Part shown: positions 13,134 through 26,453 of the stretch, piece by piece | Layout of the letters: each line of letters starts with the position of its first letter | How positions within the stretch are numbered: the first letter of the stretch is position 1 | DNA from: Acanthacorydalis orientalis | Taxonomy: Eukaryota > Arthropoda > Insecta > Megaloptera > Corydalidae | DNA length: 64,000 nt | Assembly: GCA_034766995.1 (NCBI GenBank) | Contig: CM068321.1 | Span: forward strand, 17,932,526-17,996,525 | Reading direction: 5' to 3' | Position numbers and translations under genes: made by a program | The notes under the pieces: generated by a model | What the model was told of the DNA's origin: nothing | Seen by the model: only the letters and a program-made list of their open reading frames with translations | The model's database searches: none

Positions 13134-13225
13134 ATTCTTATTACTTTACAACAATTTATTCTAGTGAAAAAAACGATTTCATGAATATAGATGGTAATAG
13201 TAGTGACCATCCATTTATCTATTTA

Positions 13226-13667
13226 CAGTAAACAATCCTATAACGCGGTTTCCATATAACGCGGAGTAAAAAATGCCCTTCATAACGACAGCCCTTCTAT
13301 AACGCGGTACTCTTATAACACGGTTTCTATAAATACAACTTAATTACCTCAAGCAGTCTACCTATAGCATGAATTTTTCTATTACACTTTTACGGTTGAA
13401 ATAAATGGTGCATTTCTTTCTTTTCTCCATGCGCGCAGATTACCATTTTTCGATTTCAGATGTCAGGGAATCCCCCCGTAAACTCAGAAACGATGCAGCA
13501 TTTGCTGTTTTTTTTTTATTAAAACTAAAAACAAGGCTCTGTGAATGCAGTTTTCATATAATGCAGAACGAATCAACCTGATTTATACGTACTTACTTCT
13601 GAGTTGCACTTAACGCAGTTTCCATATAATGTGGTACGAATTAATTGCGTTGTAGGAGGGTTGACTG
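13226..13667. mobile_element. Pogo/Tigger-type non-autonomous element
   Basis: A 442-bp element starting CAGTAAACAATCCTATAACG after TA (13224-13225). Its other end, read on the opposite strand, is CAGTCAACCCTCCTACAACG, so the inverted ends match at most of 20 positions. The far-side TA has decayed to AA. Both subterminal regions carry repeated units of the CTATAACGCGG / TTTCCATATAACGCGG type, four on each side counting variants. CAG ends, TA targets and such subterminal repeats fit pogo/Tigger elements. No transposase is present; a short frame beginning MSGNPPV near 13460 could be a start remnant but I cannot support it. Confidence 0.75.
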
Positions 13668-13691
13668 AATCTATTGATCTATCTATCTATC

Positions 13692-13696
<5 letters not shown>

Positions 13697-13753
<57 letters not shown>
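13697..13753. repeat. (TA)n microsatellite
   Basis: About 57 bp of TA, 30 bp right of the pogo-type element and preceded by ATCTATCTATC. Confidence 0.97.
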
Positions 13754-13756
<3 letters not shown>

Positions 13757-13857
13757 ACATTTTGGAAAACAGGAAAAGTTATATTGATTTGACATGAAGG
13801 TTTTGAAATTGATATATAAAGGAATTAATTTTAAATTGCAGGTATGAATAGTTTTTG

Positions 13858-13860
<3 letters not shown>

Positions 13861-13918
<58 letters not shown>

Positions 13919-13919
13919 A
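13861..13919. repeat. Compound (TA)n(TG)n microsatellite
   Basis: About 41 bp of TA running into about 17 bp of TG. Confidence 0.97.
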
Positions 13920-14039
13920 TTTGTAATGAATTTCTGTACATTGTAAAAACCTGCAAACGGATCCGACTGTTGCATGAAAATCGTATCGAAACGTGCAACA
14001 ATTTAATTTGTTTTGACATAGTTTGCGGCTGACATTTAA

Positions 14040-14560
14040 AATGTGGCCCGGCGGATTCTAATTACGAGTTAAACGTTTCTCGCGAACAATTCAGTACGTT
14101 ATAGTGGCATTCATTCAATGACGCCACATTATATCTATGTGATCACGACACACGATGGCAGCAGTTTAGGCGGCGAGGGGGCACACCGTGAACGCGGCTG
14201 CCGCCTGGGTGGTCCCGCCGCGGCAACGTGTGTGGCAGCACGAGGCCAGAACTCGCGCTGCGTTGTTTTGTGCGGACACACAGCACCACCGTACGTCCTC
14301 GTGGTAGTCATCGACACCCTCGCCAATGATTAGAGAGATCATCGTCGTATACTGTACCGTCATCGTCATCAACGTCCACCGACATCTTCGTCACCGTCTT
14401 CTTTGTCGTCGTCAACATGCGCGTATCTCGTTTGGACGGCAACCAAGTGTTTATAATATCGTACCTTGAACACTGAATGTTTTCTAGATCAAACGGTATT
14501 CATTCGAAGATTAGCGAACGTCAATCTGAATGAAAATATGTGAGAGGAGACCTCGGACGC
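14040..14560. other. G+C-rich, CpG-containing island
   Basis: This is one of the most G+C-rich parts of the window, rich in CG dinucleotides (GGCGGCGAGG, CCCGCCGCGG). Its right half shows imperfect triplet periodicity of CGTCAT/CGTCGT type around 14340-14415. Open frames of 60-70 codons exist on both strands, but none resembles a known protein, and overlapping frames are expected at this composition. A CATG at 14416-14419 gives a start codon on each strand. It may be a promoter, non-coding first exon or enhancer of a gene outside the window. Confidence 0.4.
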
Positions 14561-15897
14561 GATAGAATATTTCGAACTGGATTAATAATATGTTTCTATG
14601 TAATATATCTCTTCACTCGGTCACGTTAGGACTCCTTTCAAAAGACACACACATACACCGAAAATGTCAGTGAAATATTCACATTTATATTAAAGCGGTT
14701 ATATAAGCTCCAATATATGTCATGTTTTTCTTTTATTAAAATGTTTATTTCGAGAAATGAAAAATTGCTGCTTTACATATTTTATACATATATATTTTTT
14801 GCATCAGGAGACTTTAATGCTTCTTCTTTACATAATTAACTTTTAAATAGCCAACAGTTTAGTTATTATAAACTTCTTGTATGCTGACAGCTCTTTTGAA
14901 TTTTAATTGTTTAGAAATTTGATTACTGATTGAATTATTATCATTGACCTACTTTAGTTTGTATATAAAAAAAAATTTCAACGTTTTCAAATAAATAAAG
15001 ACAACTTATTTACAAGAAATAACATAATATAACATTATTTTTGAAGTTTGTTGCATATAAGTGAATTAGTAATAGCTATTTTTTTAAACAATTTTCATTT
15101 CGGGGAAGATACTTCTGAATACTTAATTCGAACTTTTGACGGTTTATCAGGCAGAGAATATAACAGTATCGTTTATGATCACATCAAATACTTGTCTAAT
15201 AATACTAACTTTTTCAAAATTATAATAAATATTTATTTTAACATACTGAATTCACCTTATATTTTATACAGTATAAATTAGAAGATACTTTATTACAGTA
15301 TGGAGAATAATCAAATGATATAATTGATAAATAATAACTTAATTTTAATATTGTTTTAATAAATAATTTTATCTATTCGTCATTCCAATTTACAAGTTGA
15401 TTGAAAATTATTCAAGCATTTGTAATTGTTTTTGTTCTAAATTTCGTAAAAATACAAGAATTTCATTTAAATAAAATGGATGCAGTAAAAATATTTAAAG
15501 TATGTGAATCGAATGTGAAAAATTGGAAGTGAGAAGGAAGTAAATGAAGTTGAAGAAATAATTTGAAAATGTGTTAAATTTTCTTATTATTATTAACTAC
15601 TTATTCTACATTAGTTTTAGATTGATAAAAAAATACATCTTATTTTAAATAATATGTTTAAACAATTTTTTTAAATTGTTGCTTTTTAAACATAAATTTT
15701 TGTCTGTCTGTTCATAAACATGTTTTATTTTGGTACTGAAAAGGTGTAATAAAATAATAATAATATATTTACAATCAGTTTCAAACCGATACCTTATATA
15801 TTCAATTCTCTTGATTCTTATGCTTTTCTTAAATATATAATATATTATATTCACCACAAATCATTACATTTCATCTGAACTTATATTAATTTAAAGC

Positions 15898-15978
15898 AGT
15901 TTAATAACTGATTATTGATTATTTTCGATTGTTACTTATGCACATTTCATTTGCATCATCCACAGAGTGCTAAAATAT
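15898..15978 (-). repeat. Dispersed repeat A, copy 2 (partial)
   Basis: On the minus strand it reads TTTAGCACTCTGTGGATGAT and then CAATCGAAAATAATCAATAA, matching the left half of the better copies at 54216 and 55781. Confidence 0.65.
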
Positions 15979-17229
15979 AGTATGTCTCTTTATATCAATA
16001 ATCTAAGAAGTCCATACTATTCACATAGAACCCATGGATCTTAATTTCATTACACTATAGATATAATTATTAATTTTACAATTTATGAGCTTTTAATTTT
16101 ATTTTTAAACACAATATTTTAATTCATTGCAGATCAGTTATTAGTTAGTAACTTCTATATAAGCTGTTTTATGCGGCAATCATAACATGTGTTTAACTCC
16201 TTGTTTCTTTGAATTGCAAATTAAACATCCGTTTTCCAAGTTAATTGTCTAATTTATACCTTTTATGTCCAAATAGAGATTTTTTGAGTTTTGATATCAT
16301 AATTATCTAAGTAAATGTAGTCCTTTTCTGTCTCAATCGACTATTCAGAAAGAGTAAACTTTTTGAGGTTTTCGAACTTTTTTCTAAAAAATCATAACTT
16401 TTGTCTTCTGAATTCTATTTCGGTTGGTTTGTGAGAGAGTATTCTTGGAACTTGTTGAGGTTTTTTGCAGATTTGATTTAGTGTCTGATAATAGGATAAT
16501 ATTATCAGTAAAAAATTATCATGGAGTTCCATCAAACTCTTATTAGTTATTTTTTTCGAAAATTTATTAAAATATTAAATTCAGTTTTCAAATTTACATG
16601 TATTTCCATAATTTTGAAAATTTCAATCTACTCGATTGTTATTATTAAAAGTCTGAAATGAATATAAATAACTCTTGTGTGCACAATTGCTATATATTTC
16701 TTTATTGTATTTGTAAACCATTTAACTATTTAAATTATTTTTTTATTCTTATTTTTCGAATAGGTTTCATAAGTTAAACATTATCATATAATACTTACTA
16801 TTTATTTAAATATTTTCAATATTTTATTGTATTGGTATTTGTGTTTATTATTTTTTTTTTCTTAAATAAATTCAATTTAATAATTATAAATAACAAATTA
16901 ACCTATAAATATCCACTATAATATTCAACTAGTAACTTTATTTTATATTCATATTAGTTTTATGTATCAAACGCTTTTACATGTTTCTTGATAAATAAGT
17001 TGTATTTTTTATTCTCATTTCCGTTTATATAGATTATAGAAAAAATAACTACCAGATAAAAAAATAAAAAGAAATAAAACTGGCTTTTAAATTTGAAGTG
17101 TTTGCTATAAAATTAAATCTATTTTATTGTTAAAACCGTTATTCCAATTTTCATATAATTTGAGCACATCTGCCTGTTAATTTTCACTTTTGACACAATC
17201 TCGTAAAGAATGTTTACTTTAATGACATC

Positions 17230-17334
<105 letters not shown>

Positions 17335-17726
17335 AGAAGAGATAACGAAGACAATTTGTTAGCTTCGTTTTCTTCTTTCGACGCAACTTAATTAAATTAT
17401 ATATGCGGTGACTTAATTATCGTTTCATTCGATCGATATTAATTCGTGTAAATTAAAATGAAATATCACAGATTATCAGTAAGAGAATCTCCGAGGTAGT
17501 CGATTGCTAAATTACTATACACGTTAACGAAACATCTTCTTAATTAATTCATTACATAATTTCTCGTTTAAATAAATACGAAACAAGCCCTTCCACTCAA
17601 CTATCCTTGAATTTAATAACATCCTGTTGTTTAACGATTTGATGTATTAATCGAACGAAACCGTTTAGTTCTTACTTCCTTTTTGGGGTTATCTTTTCAA
17701 TAGTATATAATTTGCAATATAGTGCC

Positions 17727-17761
17727 TTATATATATATATAATGTATATATATATATATAA
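17727..17761. repeat. Interrupted (TA)n tract
   Basis: About 35 bp of TA with one AATG break. Confidence 0.85.
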
Positions 17762-17859
17762 ATAATTTCTTAATACAGTTATGTCAGTATGGCAAAATTC
17801 AGTGTCATAAATTACCTTTTCTTTAACTCTAATAAACAGTAATTTTCTTCTAATGAAAA

Positions 17860-17978
17860 ATGTTTTAATAATTGATTATTGATCATTCATCACTGATTAA
17901 TAATCATTTGTTGAACATTTTTGATTATAGATTTGTGATCTGTGGAGTAAGAGAAAAATTCATTTGTGAAAATGGTTA
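17860..17978 (+). repeat. Dispersed repeat A, copy 3
   Basis: Contains TTGAACATTTTTGATTATAG followed by TCTGTGGAGTAAGAGAAAAA and TTCATTTGTGAAAATGG. This is the right-hand half of repeat A. Confidence 0.65.
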
Positions 17979-19458
17979 TTTAATTTTAATTTACGAATAT
18001 TTATTATTGTAACATAATTTATGTACAGGAATACGTCAAGTGTTTTCATAAATTAAGGAAAATGAAATAATATATAATAATAATACTCCTGACCTTAGAT
18101 TTTTTTAGGGATGAAAATAGTTATATTGAATTTGAAAAGTAAAAAATTCAGAAGTAGTTTTTTTTTAAATTTAATTTATGCTGACAGTGGATGAATTATT
18201 CAGTAATCATTATGTGGTTAATCATGCCTGGGAAATAAGTCCCTTTATCCTAGACATTAACCTGTGTTTATTAGTGTCTTGTTGCGTTTTTGCCATATCT
18301 TCACTTTAATTTCTAGAAAAAAACTGAAATAAATAGTGAAATCATGATGTATTTATTTGAAAATAACATCTATAAATAATCAATATTTATATAAGCCAAA
18401 TTAAAAATGACCATTAAAATGAAAATTTTAATGAAAATTTAAATGATGACTCTATGTTTTGTTTCCCTTGATAAAAATCATTTTATATCTGTGGGAAGAG
18501 ATTAATTTCATAAAATCAATATTATTCAGAGAAATATTTTTTTAAAAAAAAAAACTATGTCGATCCTTTAGTTTTCACATAGTTATCAATTCAACTTTTA
18601 GTGAAATATTTTTTTGTGTTCTCTAAAAAAAGTTTTTATAATTATTTTGAAACAGCTCATTAAATAAAATAATCTTCAAGTTAATATACATAAAGTGTGC
18701 GCTTGTTTCATCAGTTTTGTATCCAACAATCGGAAGCTGTTCACACGTATGGCCTTTAAGTATGTTAGATATTACTGATATGAATTACCATCCTTATCAC
18801 CTTTTTCCAATAAAAATCAAACACAGTTCGATGGCGATATGACATAGTTTTACTGTTATTCAAAAGACTAATCGAGTGTGTGTTCGTGGCTGATTGACAT
18901 CAAATAACGTGATTCAATCGCTCGATCGTGTTGCAAAGCACGTATTCGCATATTTTCATAATGGTGAAGTGTACAGTAGCTGAAAAGTTATTATAAGCAT
19001 ATATTGTTATAAGCAGAAAATGGTGTATGCTTCACAGTCTCTGCAAATCAACACAATTTTATCAATTAATTGATTCGAAAGAGAAATATCTTATTTAATG
19101 CACATGAAATATGTCTTGAGTGGAAAAAGAATGATTAGAAAGTAACCCTGTCGTCATTCACTGAAATAAATAATCACATTTTCTGTACAGACTTGAAACA
19201 AATTTCTAACCATAATTGCATATTTGAGTTTTTTTTCTAATTAATTCATAAGATAATAGTTTTAAATATACAATCATAGTTGAACAAGAAAACAATGTAC
19301 TCAATAAATATTTCATTGATTCTATTCATCCTTCGGTGAACTACAATTTTTTCTTACAGTAATACAAAATCTTAATTATATATTCTTATTTTAAACAAAC
19401 GATTGTTTTTTTTTGAGACGAATCATATATCATCATGAAGATCAATGAACTTTCTGTC

Positions 19459-19460
<2 letters not shown>

Positions 19461-19512
<52 letters not shown>

Positions 19513-19527
19513 ATATATATATATGTA
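19461..19527. repeat. (TA)n microsatellite with GTATGTATGTA
   Basis: About 40 bp of TA, then three GTAT units and more TA. Confidence 0.97.
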
Positions 19528-21184
19528 TAAAATTTTCATAGACAACAGCAATAATTATGACCAAACATAAAATTGACTAGTAATTGTACAGCTACCATCA
19601 CGAATGCACGCAATCGATTCGATACAGACATAGGAATTGATAATCGTTAGATTTTAATCAATTTCAATCATTTCGCAGATAATTTGAAATCATTAAACCC
19701 GTTGCCATAAATAGACACACACGGCGGAATGATTTAGCCGCGCTGACTAATGACTTAATTACGTTTTTATGTGTACGGAGATAAATTACGCGGACGTTCG
19801 TTAAGTTTCTGCAATTAGATTGTGGCACGAGATAACGTGTTTGACTTGATTACAAGGAAACGTAAGAAATAAATGTATATTTATATGTTTTTGAATCCGT
19901 GAAGTGCGAGTACACGATTCGCTCGAATGCAACATGTTTTTTTTTACTTATTTCCATTTAGTTCCTGGGTTTTTTTAATGAATGATAAATTAAGATTATT
20001 TTATTAGAAACAATAAAAATTGTGTGTGATGAAGGAATAGGATTACACTTTATAATATAATGTGAAAAAATATTTTATAATTTTAAACGATATACTACCA
20101 GCTTTGTGTTTGTTTACCGGTTTTCCTTTTTTTTCCGCTGAATATTTATACAATATTAATGTCTGGTCGACCCATAATAACCCTTTTTCCTATTAAACAT
20201 TTATATGTTTCATTCCTCGTTCATTTTTCTTCCTGAATTTGTATTACAGGAGTTCTTCTTGTTGATATTTTTGTTCAATGAACAAGTATGTTGCATCTAT
20301 TTTTCATAATGAACAAATCCAATCTTTGCTTGCTATCAAGTGTACTGTCTATTATTTGAAAGAAATTTATAAAAAAATATTCAAAAGGACCGACATTAGT
20401 AAATTATTCGCAAATTAAAATTATTAATGTTTATCATTAAAGAGACAAGTTGAAATCGTTTAAAAATTATTTGTTTTTTAGTAAATTTTATACCATTTTT
20501 TTAAAAAAAATTAAAAATCAACTACCTTGTTTTAAATTATAAATATTTATGTACATTTGTAAAAATTAAAAAAATATGTTGAATCGTTGGTTTAACTTTT
20601 ACTACAATTTTAGCACAATCTTACAAGTTTAATATCGAATATTATAAATTCCACTGGTACCTTTTTTTATAAACAACTACATGAGCAGAAGGGTAGGTTG
20701 GTAGGTTGAATTTTTTTTTTAATTTTGTTATAGTAGAAACTTAACTTCGAAATTATTTTTTTAAAAACCTTTTATCAATGTTTAAATATGACTTTCTAAG
20801 AGCACAGAACTTTAAGTAGACTCTTAGTCGATATTTCATTGATAAACACCCAAAAAATATTAGGTATACGTGATTCTTCACTTTTTTCTACAAAAATAAA
20901 AAAGTTTAAATATCTATAATTTCCCAGAAAACTGTACCAAAAGATTAAGAGACTACACTTTTGAGAATTATTCTTAAAATTTACAGTTATAAACCGCTTT
21001 TTTAACCATTTATAACAATTTTGTAAATACTTTCTCTTCTTACATTTTCTAGTTTTATTTTTACTAGTTAAATAGCATATTTTTACTCTTAAATTGCAGC
21101 TATAGTATATTAACAGCCACTGCATCTGTTACACATTTGAGTTTTGATAAGAATATCCTTTTTTATTATGCAGAAGTAATTGGA

Positions 21185-21230
21185 ATATATATAATATATA
21201 TATGTCATATAATATATATATATATATATG

Positions 21231-21276
<46 letters not shown>

Positions 21277-21278
21277 GG
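21185..21278. repeat. Compound (TA)n(GA)n microsatellite
   Basis: TA tract broken twice by TGTCA, ending in about 16 bp of GA. Confidence 0.95.
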
Positions 21279-23878
21279 AAGATCAGGGTATAATGACAAG
21301 CAGCTGTATTTCCAAAATGAAAATATTTATAAATATTTTGTTCCTATTATCAGAAATCTTAGGTAAAAGTTAATGAATTTTAATTAATATTAATCTGCAT
21401 TATATTATCTCTAAATGTGTTTTCATATAACATTTTAAAACCAGTTCGTTATAATACTGCACTACAAAGTAAATAAGAAATACTGGTAATATTTTATTAT
21501 ATTTTTAATGGTATTAGTTGTACATTAGTTCAATCATTGTATAAAAAAAATGTGTTTTTCAATTTTATTTATAGATAACTGATTATAGAATAGGTTTACA
21601 GTAAAAGTGTGTCAGAAATATGATGAATTAATTACCATTTTTTAAAAAATATAGATAAATTTAGGGGAACTTATAATTGATAATCAGATAAATATCTCCT
21701 AATTATAATAGTAATTATAAATGTAAATACACCTGATGTAAACACTTCTCATATTGAACTCAACCTGTATGAACGATTAAATATTTGCCAATTACTTTTA
21801 TATTTTTTTGATATTATTTTTACTGCATGCTGATTCTTTTCATAAAAAAGAAGCTATCCTTTCATTAATTTAAGAATTCGTCATCTTAGAAATTTGATTT
21901 AATCACACGATAATTTTCAATAACAATAATAATTCATTATTATTATTATTAAAAATTATTTTAATAATAATGATCAATTCTTAATAAAATGGTTTAATTA
22001 GAATTCCTTGAAATTATTATAGAAAAGTCAGTTGACAAAACAGGTCCGAAATATTCTTATAGTATTACTACATGATAATCTGGAAGGTCAATCGTGTAAC
22101 AATCTGTGTAAAGTAAACAAATTCGAAATTAATATTGCGTTGGTATAAATGAAAAAGGGATTAGTAGTTAATTACTGTTTTAACATTATTTCTTAAATTA
22201 CAATTTTAAACAGAAATATTTCATACATATTTTCAAATTATTATGATTATTCAACATATTCTTATTTAGGAAAACAATTTCTGTAAGAATATGTAAAGAA
22301 ATCAATTTTTGGGCCATGTTGCTATGATATTCCTCTTTTTTGTAATTAAAAAAATATATCATACTTGTTTTTCAATTTTATAAGTAAATCAGCATGTATT
22401 CAGCATTTTTCTAGAATTATTTCTATTTAATGTTTACTGTTATGTATTGTAATGTTTTATGATCTTAAGAAAATAATTAAAAAAAATATGAAAAACGACT
22501 ATTTTAAACATAAAAGTTATTTATATTCATTTATAACTGTACAAATTTCAATATACTTAAATTTCACAATTATTAAAAAAATTCTATTGAGATATTTTAA
22601 AAAAAAACGCCAACAAATACATAAATAAAATAATAATTTCAATCTCATCTTACTCTGTGTCAAAATGAACGAATTATGCTATTACTGAAAAAAAACCGTT
22701 TTAGATGGCCGAATATGAATAGACTTATCAATAAATTAAATTTATATTTCCTTTTCGTATCTTCATACGTTCGTACGATAATAGCGACATTCACACAGAT
22801 TTCTATTCAAATTTAACGATTCCATTTCGTTTCCATTTATAATGAAAAACATATACGAATATACTAATCCACCTGTCCGATCAAATAAACATGTCATACA
22901 ACGTACATAACATCCATTTATAGATTAATAATGTACAATTATTGAATAAATGTGGTCGTATAACAATTTCTGTTCACGAAACGGATAATTAAAAGATAAT
23001 TTTTATAGACGAGTCCCTCGAATAAGTAAACATACATATAAATGTAGAAATATGTATGTACATTTTTGGAAGATTTCAATTTATACAAGAGTACATAATT
23101 AAAATAATTGCCATGTTTTACAGCCTCCTCTGTTGCAATAACATTAAATATTTTAGTAGTCATTCGCGTTTGAAAAAAAGAACACAGCGTCCGGTTTCTA
23201 ACAGAATTGACACTGGAATTAAATAATTTAAACAATCTGTGCGAATGAACAGTAGCTCAGGTTTCACGGTGTGCGGTTCGGACGCGTTGTGTTTGAATTA
23301 TGTGATATGAAAGACATCGGAAGATATATAAAAAAAGACTGGTCATTGAAGGTCGAACATGCACATTATTTCTCAGCTTAATAACTTAATACTCCGCAAC
23401 TTTAATTTGTACGTTCTCTTGTGAGAAACGACGGACAATTTTCGTATGTTTGAGTTTTTTTCTTCGTGGAACATAAATCTTACTGAATAGAACATTAAGT
23501 TAAATGCAGTTTCATTATATCATATGTTACTTTTCGTGGTGTATTTTTTTAGATATGTTCATTTTTAAATATATTGTTTAAAAAGGTCGTCTTAGAATAA
23601 AAATTAATTAAATCCTTGATTAAAATCGAGACCAGAATATATTTTGATACATAAATCCAAATATAATTAAGTTCCATTCCATAAAAGAATTAAATGTTCA
23701 ACTGACTTTTCTTTTAGACTAGTATTATTCATATATAGTTAAATTTATTGAAATTGAAATGTTTATTATAATTTAAAACATTCTAATTTTTATTTTATCC
23801 TTTTTAGAATTTTTCTCTTAGAAAATTAATAAAAAAACTTTGAATAGTACACAATAAGTAGAAACGAATTTCTTAATA

Positions 23879-24448
23879 TTAATTTGATAGAAAAATAATT
23901 GCGGTTTATGACTTTCAAATTCATATACATTTTCCTCTTTTTTGATTTTCCTAGCCGTTTTAAGTGGTCTAGAATTGTTGGATGACTAACACTTAACTTT
24001 TGTGCAAGCTCTCGAATTGTTGTATGTGGTTCTGATTTGACGAATATCTTCAGTTGGTCGTTATGAATTGAAGAAGGACGCCCGCGACCTTCATTTTCAA
24101 GGCTCTCGTCCCCAGCATGAAATTTTTGGAACCACTATTACACAGTGTATTCCTTAACACCCACATCAAAACCATCGTTTAGTTTACGAGCAGTTTCTGC
24201 TGCTTTACCGCCTGTTTTGAACTCATAAAAAATTGCTCTTATTTATTTCTCTTCCATCTTTAATTCAATAACGCAATGCGAAGCAAAAATTAATAATAAA
24301 ACCAAATTCGATGTTACTCAAATACAGGCCGAAAAATATACTTTAAAGTGATATTATCATAAACAAGATGAAATGCCATTTTCATTGAAAAAAAATTAAG
24401 GTTAGAATTCAGAAAACAAAAACCGCAATTATTATCCTACCAATTTAA
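23879..24448 (-). mobile_element. Internally deleted mariner, copy 3 (different junction)
   Basis: A 570-bp deleted mariner with TA at 23877-23878 and 24449-24450. Leader and N-terminal region match the other copies. However, after the helix-turn-helix it keeps a further segment (LKRLGKSKK on the minus strand, around 23935-23965) before joining the C-terminal end. That extra segment is missing from copies 2 and 4. The frame is also shifted by one base near 23930. So it is either an independent deletion or an intermediate in the deletion series. It has no catalytic domain. Confidence 0.88.
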
Positions 24449-24620
24449 TATCTAGGTAAAAAAAACTATACAGACTTGCGGAATAATTTAACTGTTTATG
24501 TAAAAATGAGTCAATATGATTTTTGTACGAATTAATATCTCTGCTCTAATTGATGCATTGTCCAAATGGTAAAAAGTACAGATTTGTTATGTATTGTACC
24601 TTGTTGTATTTTGTTTTGTA

Positions 24621-24760
24621 CCTCGACACTTTGAAGATAATGGCATCACTATAAAAATACACATGAGCAAAAATCAAAAATGGTCAATAATTTATTGATC
24701 TTTTTTGACTAGAAAAATTGTTTGTAGTTTGTGACGAGAAAAAAGAAATCATTTCTGAAT
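24621..24760 (+). repeat. Dispersed repeat A, copy 4
   Basis: Has the left-end motif CACTTTGAAGATAATGGCAT and CACTATAAAAAT, then the quasi-palindrome CAAAAATGGTCAATAATTTA / TTGATCTTTTTTG, then GTTTGTGACGAGAAAA. Confidence 0.7.
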
Positions 24761-25762
24761 CTGAATACCTGTTCTTCATTATTAATATTTGTATATGTGG
24801 TATCTACAGGTAGATTTTATAGGATTGATGTTTAAAACAGACAGAAGCAGTCTTAAAAATCTGTCTGAAAATAGCATTCGTGCAGAAACTAGTACTGGAA
24901 AGAAACACAAGTTACTGATTTTCATTATAGAAAAAAATATATTGATATTCGACATAAATTTATATGCAAATGGGAATAAAGTTAATCAATTAAACAGTTT
25001 TAAAAAATAGACATGTTTTTATAACGATCGGATGATTATTAAGTGGAGAAAAATTAGAAACGTTTTTTCAGCAACCGTGAACATTTGTTTTCATTTCATG
25101 TTTAATATTTAGTTTTGTAAATATTTCAATACACAAGTATTTGAACGAAGAATGTACGTGTAATATTTACAAAAACACATTTTAAAATTGATTAAAAATA
25201 AAATTGAATATTTCATTTGAACACGTAACCGTTCAAACAAATACTTGAAACAGTGCCTGAACATTCCTCGACGTTGTACAATATATACTATTTTGACATA
25301 CAGAATCGCCATAATCCGTACGAACATAGATCACACACGATATATCCGCGAATTGAATGGGAATGATAAATGGTCGACGTGCTTTCGAACAAAAAAAGCA
25401 CGCATACACACACAACAACACTTATATATACAAATCTATAGATTCATTGTTGCAATATACTTCGTGACAGTTGTCATTTATCTCTGCTATATCCTATAGA
25501 TACAGTTATATCGAGTAAAGAACTACTTGTATGTTGATTGTTTACACACAGATGATGATCTCGAAGATTAGGCACGGAGTTTGTGTTTATTTTTGGAGCT
25601 ACTGTTAAAAAAAATTCGAGTAGCATGCGGAAAGTGTTTACACAGGATACAGTGTAGTCGCTGTATACGTTTTTGTGTGCGACTCAGATGCACTGAATAT
25701 AAATGGAACAGTGCCAGTAATGTTAACGTTAATAAACTGTTATTGATTTTCGATATTAAGGA

Positions 25763-25769
<7 letters not shown>

Positions 25770-25814
<45 letters not shown>
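25770..25814. repeat. (TA)n microsatellite
   Basis: About 45 bp of TA. Confidence 0.97.
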
Positions 25815-25816
<2 letters not shown>

Positions 25817-26246
25817 CTGATCCTTATGGTCGCATGTAATATACTCATAAAATAATAAGAAAGACAGATGGTACAGTCATTAGAATAATATTTTATTGCA
25901 GAGAAGGAGAATTATTATTGAATTTTTATATTATTTTCCTTATAATTAGCAATTTATATAACGTACTGTAATATATTAGGATAATTCCAAAATGAAGTTT
26001 AAAAAATATAATTGTTAGAAGATATGCATTTTCAATAAACACATTTTAATTGCATGATTTTTTCTGTTATAAATCTGACTAAATAGAATATTAACAGGGC
26101 TTTTCTCGTTGTAAACAACGTTCTTTTGGTATTAATAATAATAATATTGCATATTAAACAATGCAATACGTATAAACTACGTTTTAGTTTAAAATAAAAT
26201 TTAATTTTTTTGATAATTGTATTATTTATAACAAACATATAGAAGT

Positions 26247-26453
<207 letters not shown>

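Larger units (their letters stand above)
4651..13225. other. Gene-free A+T-rich stretch
   Basis: No gene is recognisable. More complex, less A+T-rich blocks lie near 5400-5720, 6780-7200 and 7510-7860. They could be conserved non-coding sequence but carry no coding signature. The remainder is low-complexity sequence with (TA)n tracts and two small hairpins listed separately. Confidence 0.5.

Noticed and set aside
14118..14372. Three overlapping open frames on both strands
   Set aside because: G+C-rich sequence has few stops; overlap on both strands and lack of similarity argue against coding.
17490..17510. GAGGTAGTCGATTG, a partial resemblance to a let-7 seed
   Set aside because: Only the first eight bases agree and I see no hairpin partner.
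20686..20712. GGTAGGTTGGTAGGTTG, considered as telomere-like TTAGG repeat or mariner end
   Set aside because: Units do not match TTAGG and there is no partner terminal repeat.
20796..21125. 109-codon minus-strand open frame
   Set aside because: Lys/Asn/Phe-rich composition typical of translated A+T-rich DNA; no motif recognised.
22939..23235. 98-codon minus-strand open frame
   Set aside because: No recognisable domain or splice signals; the surrounding block may instead be conserved non-coding DNA.
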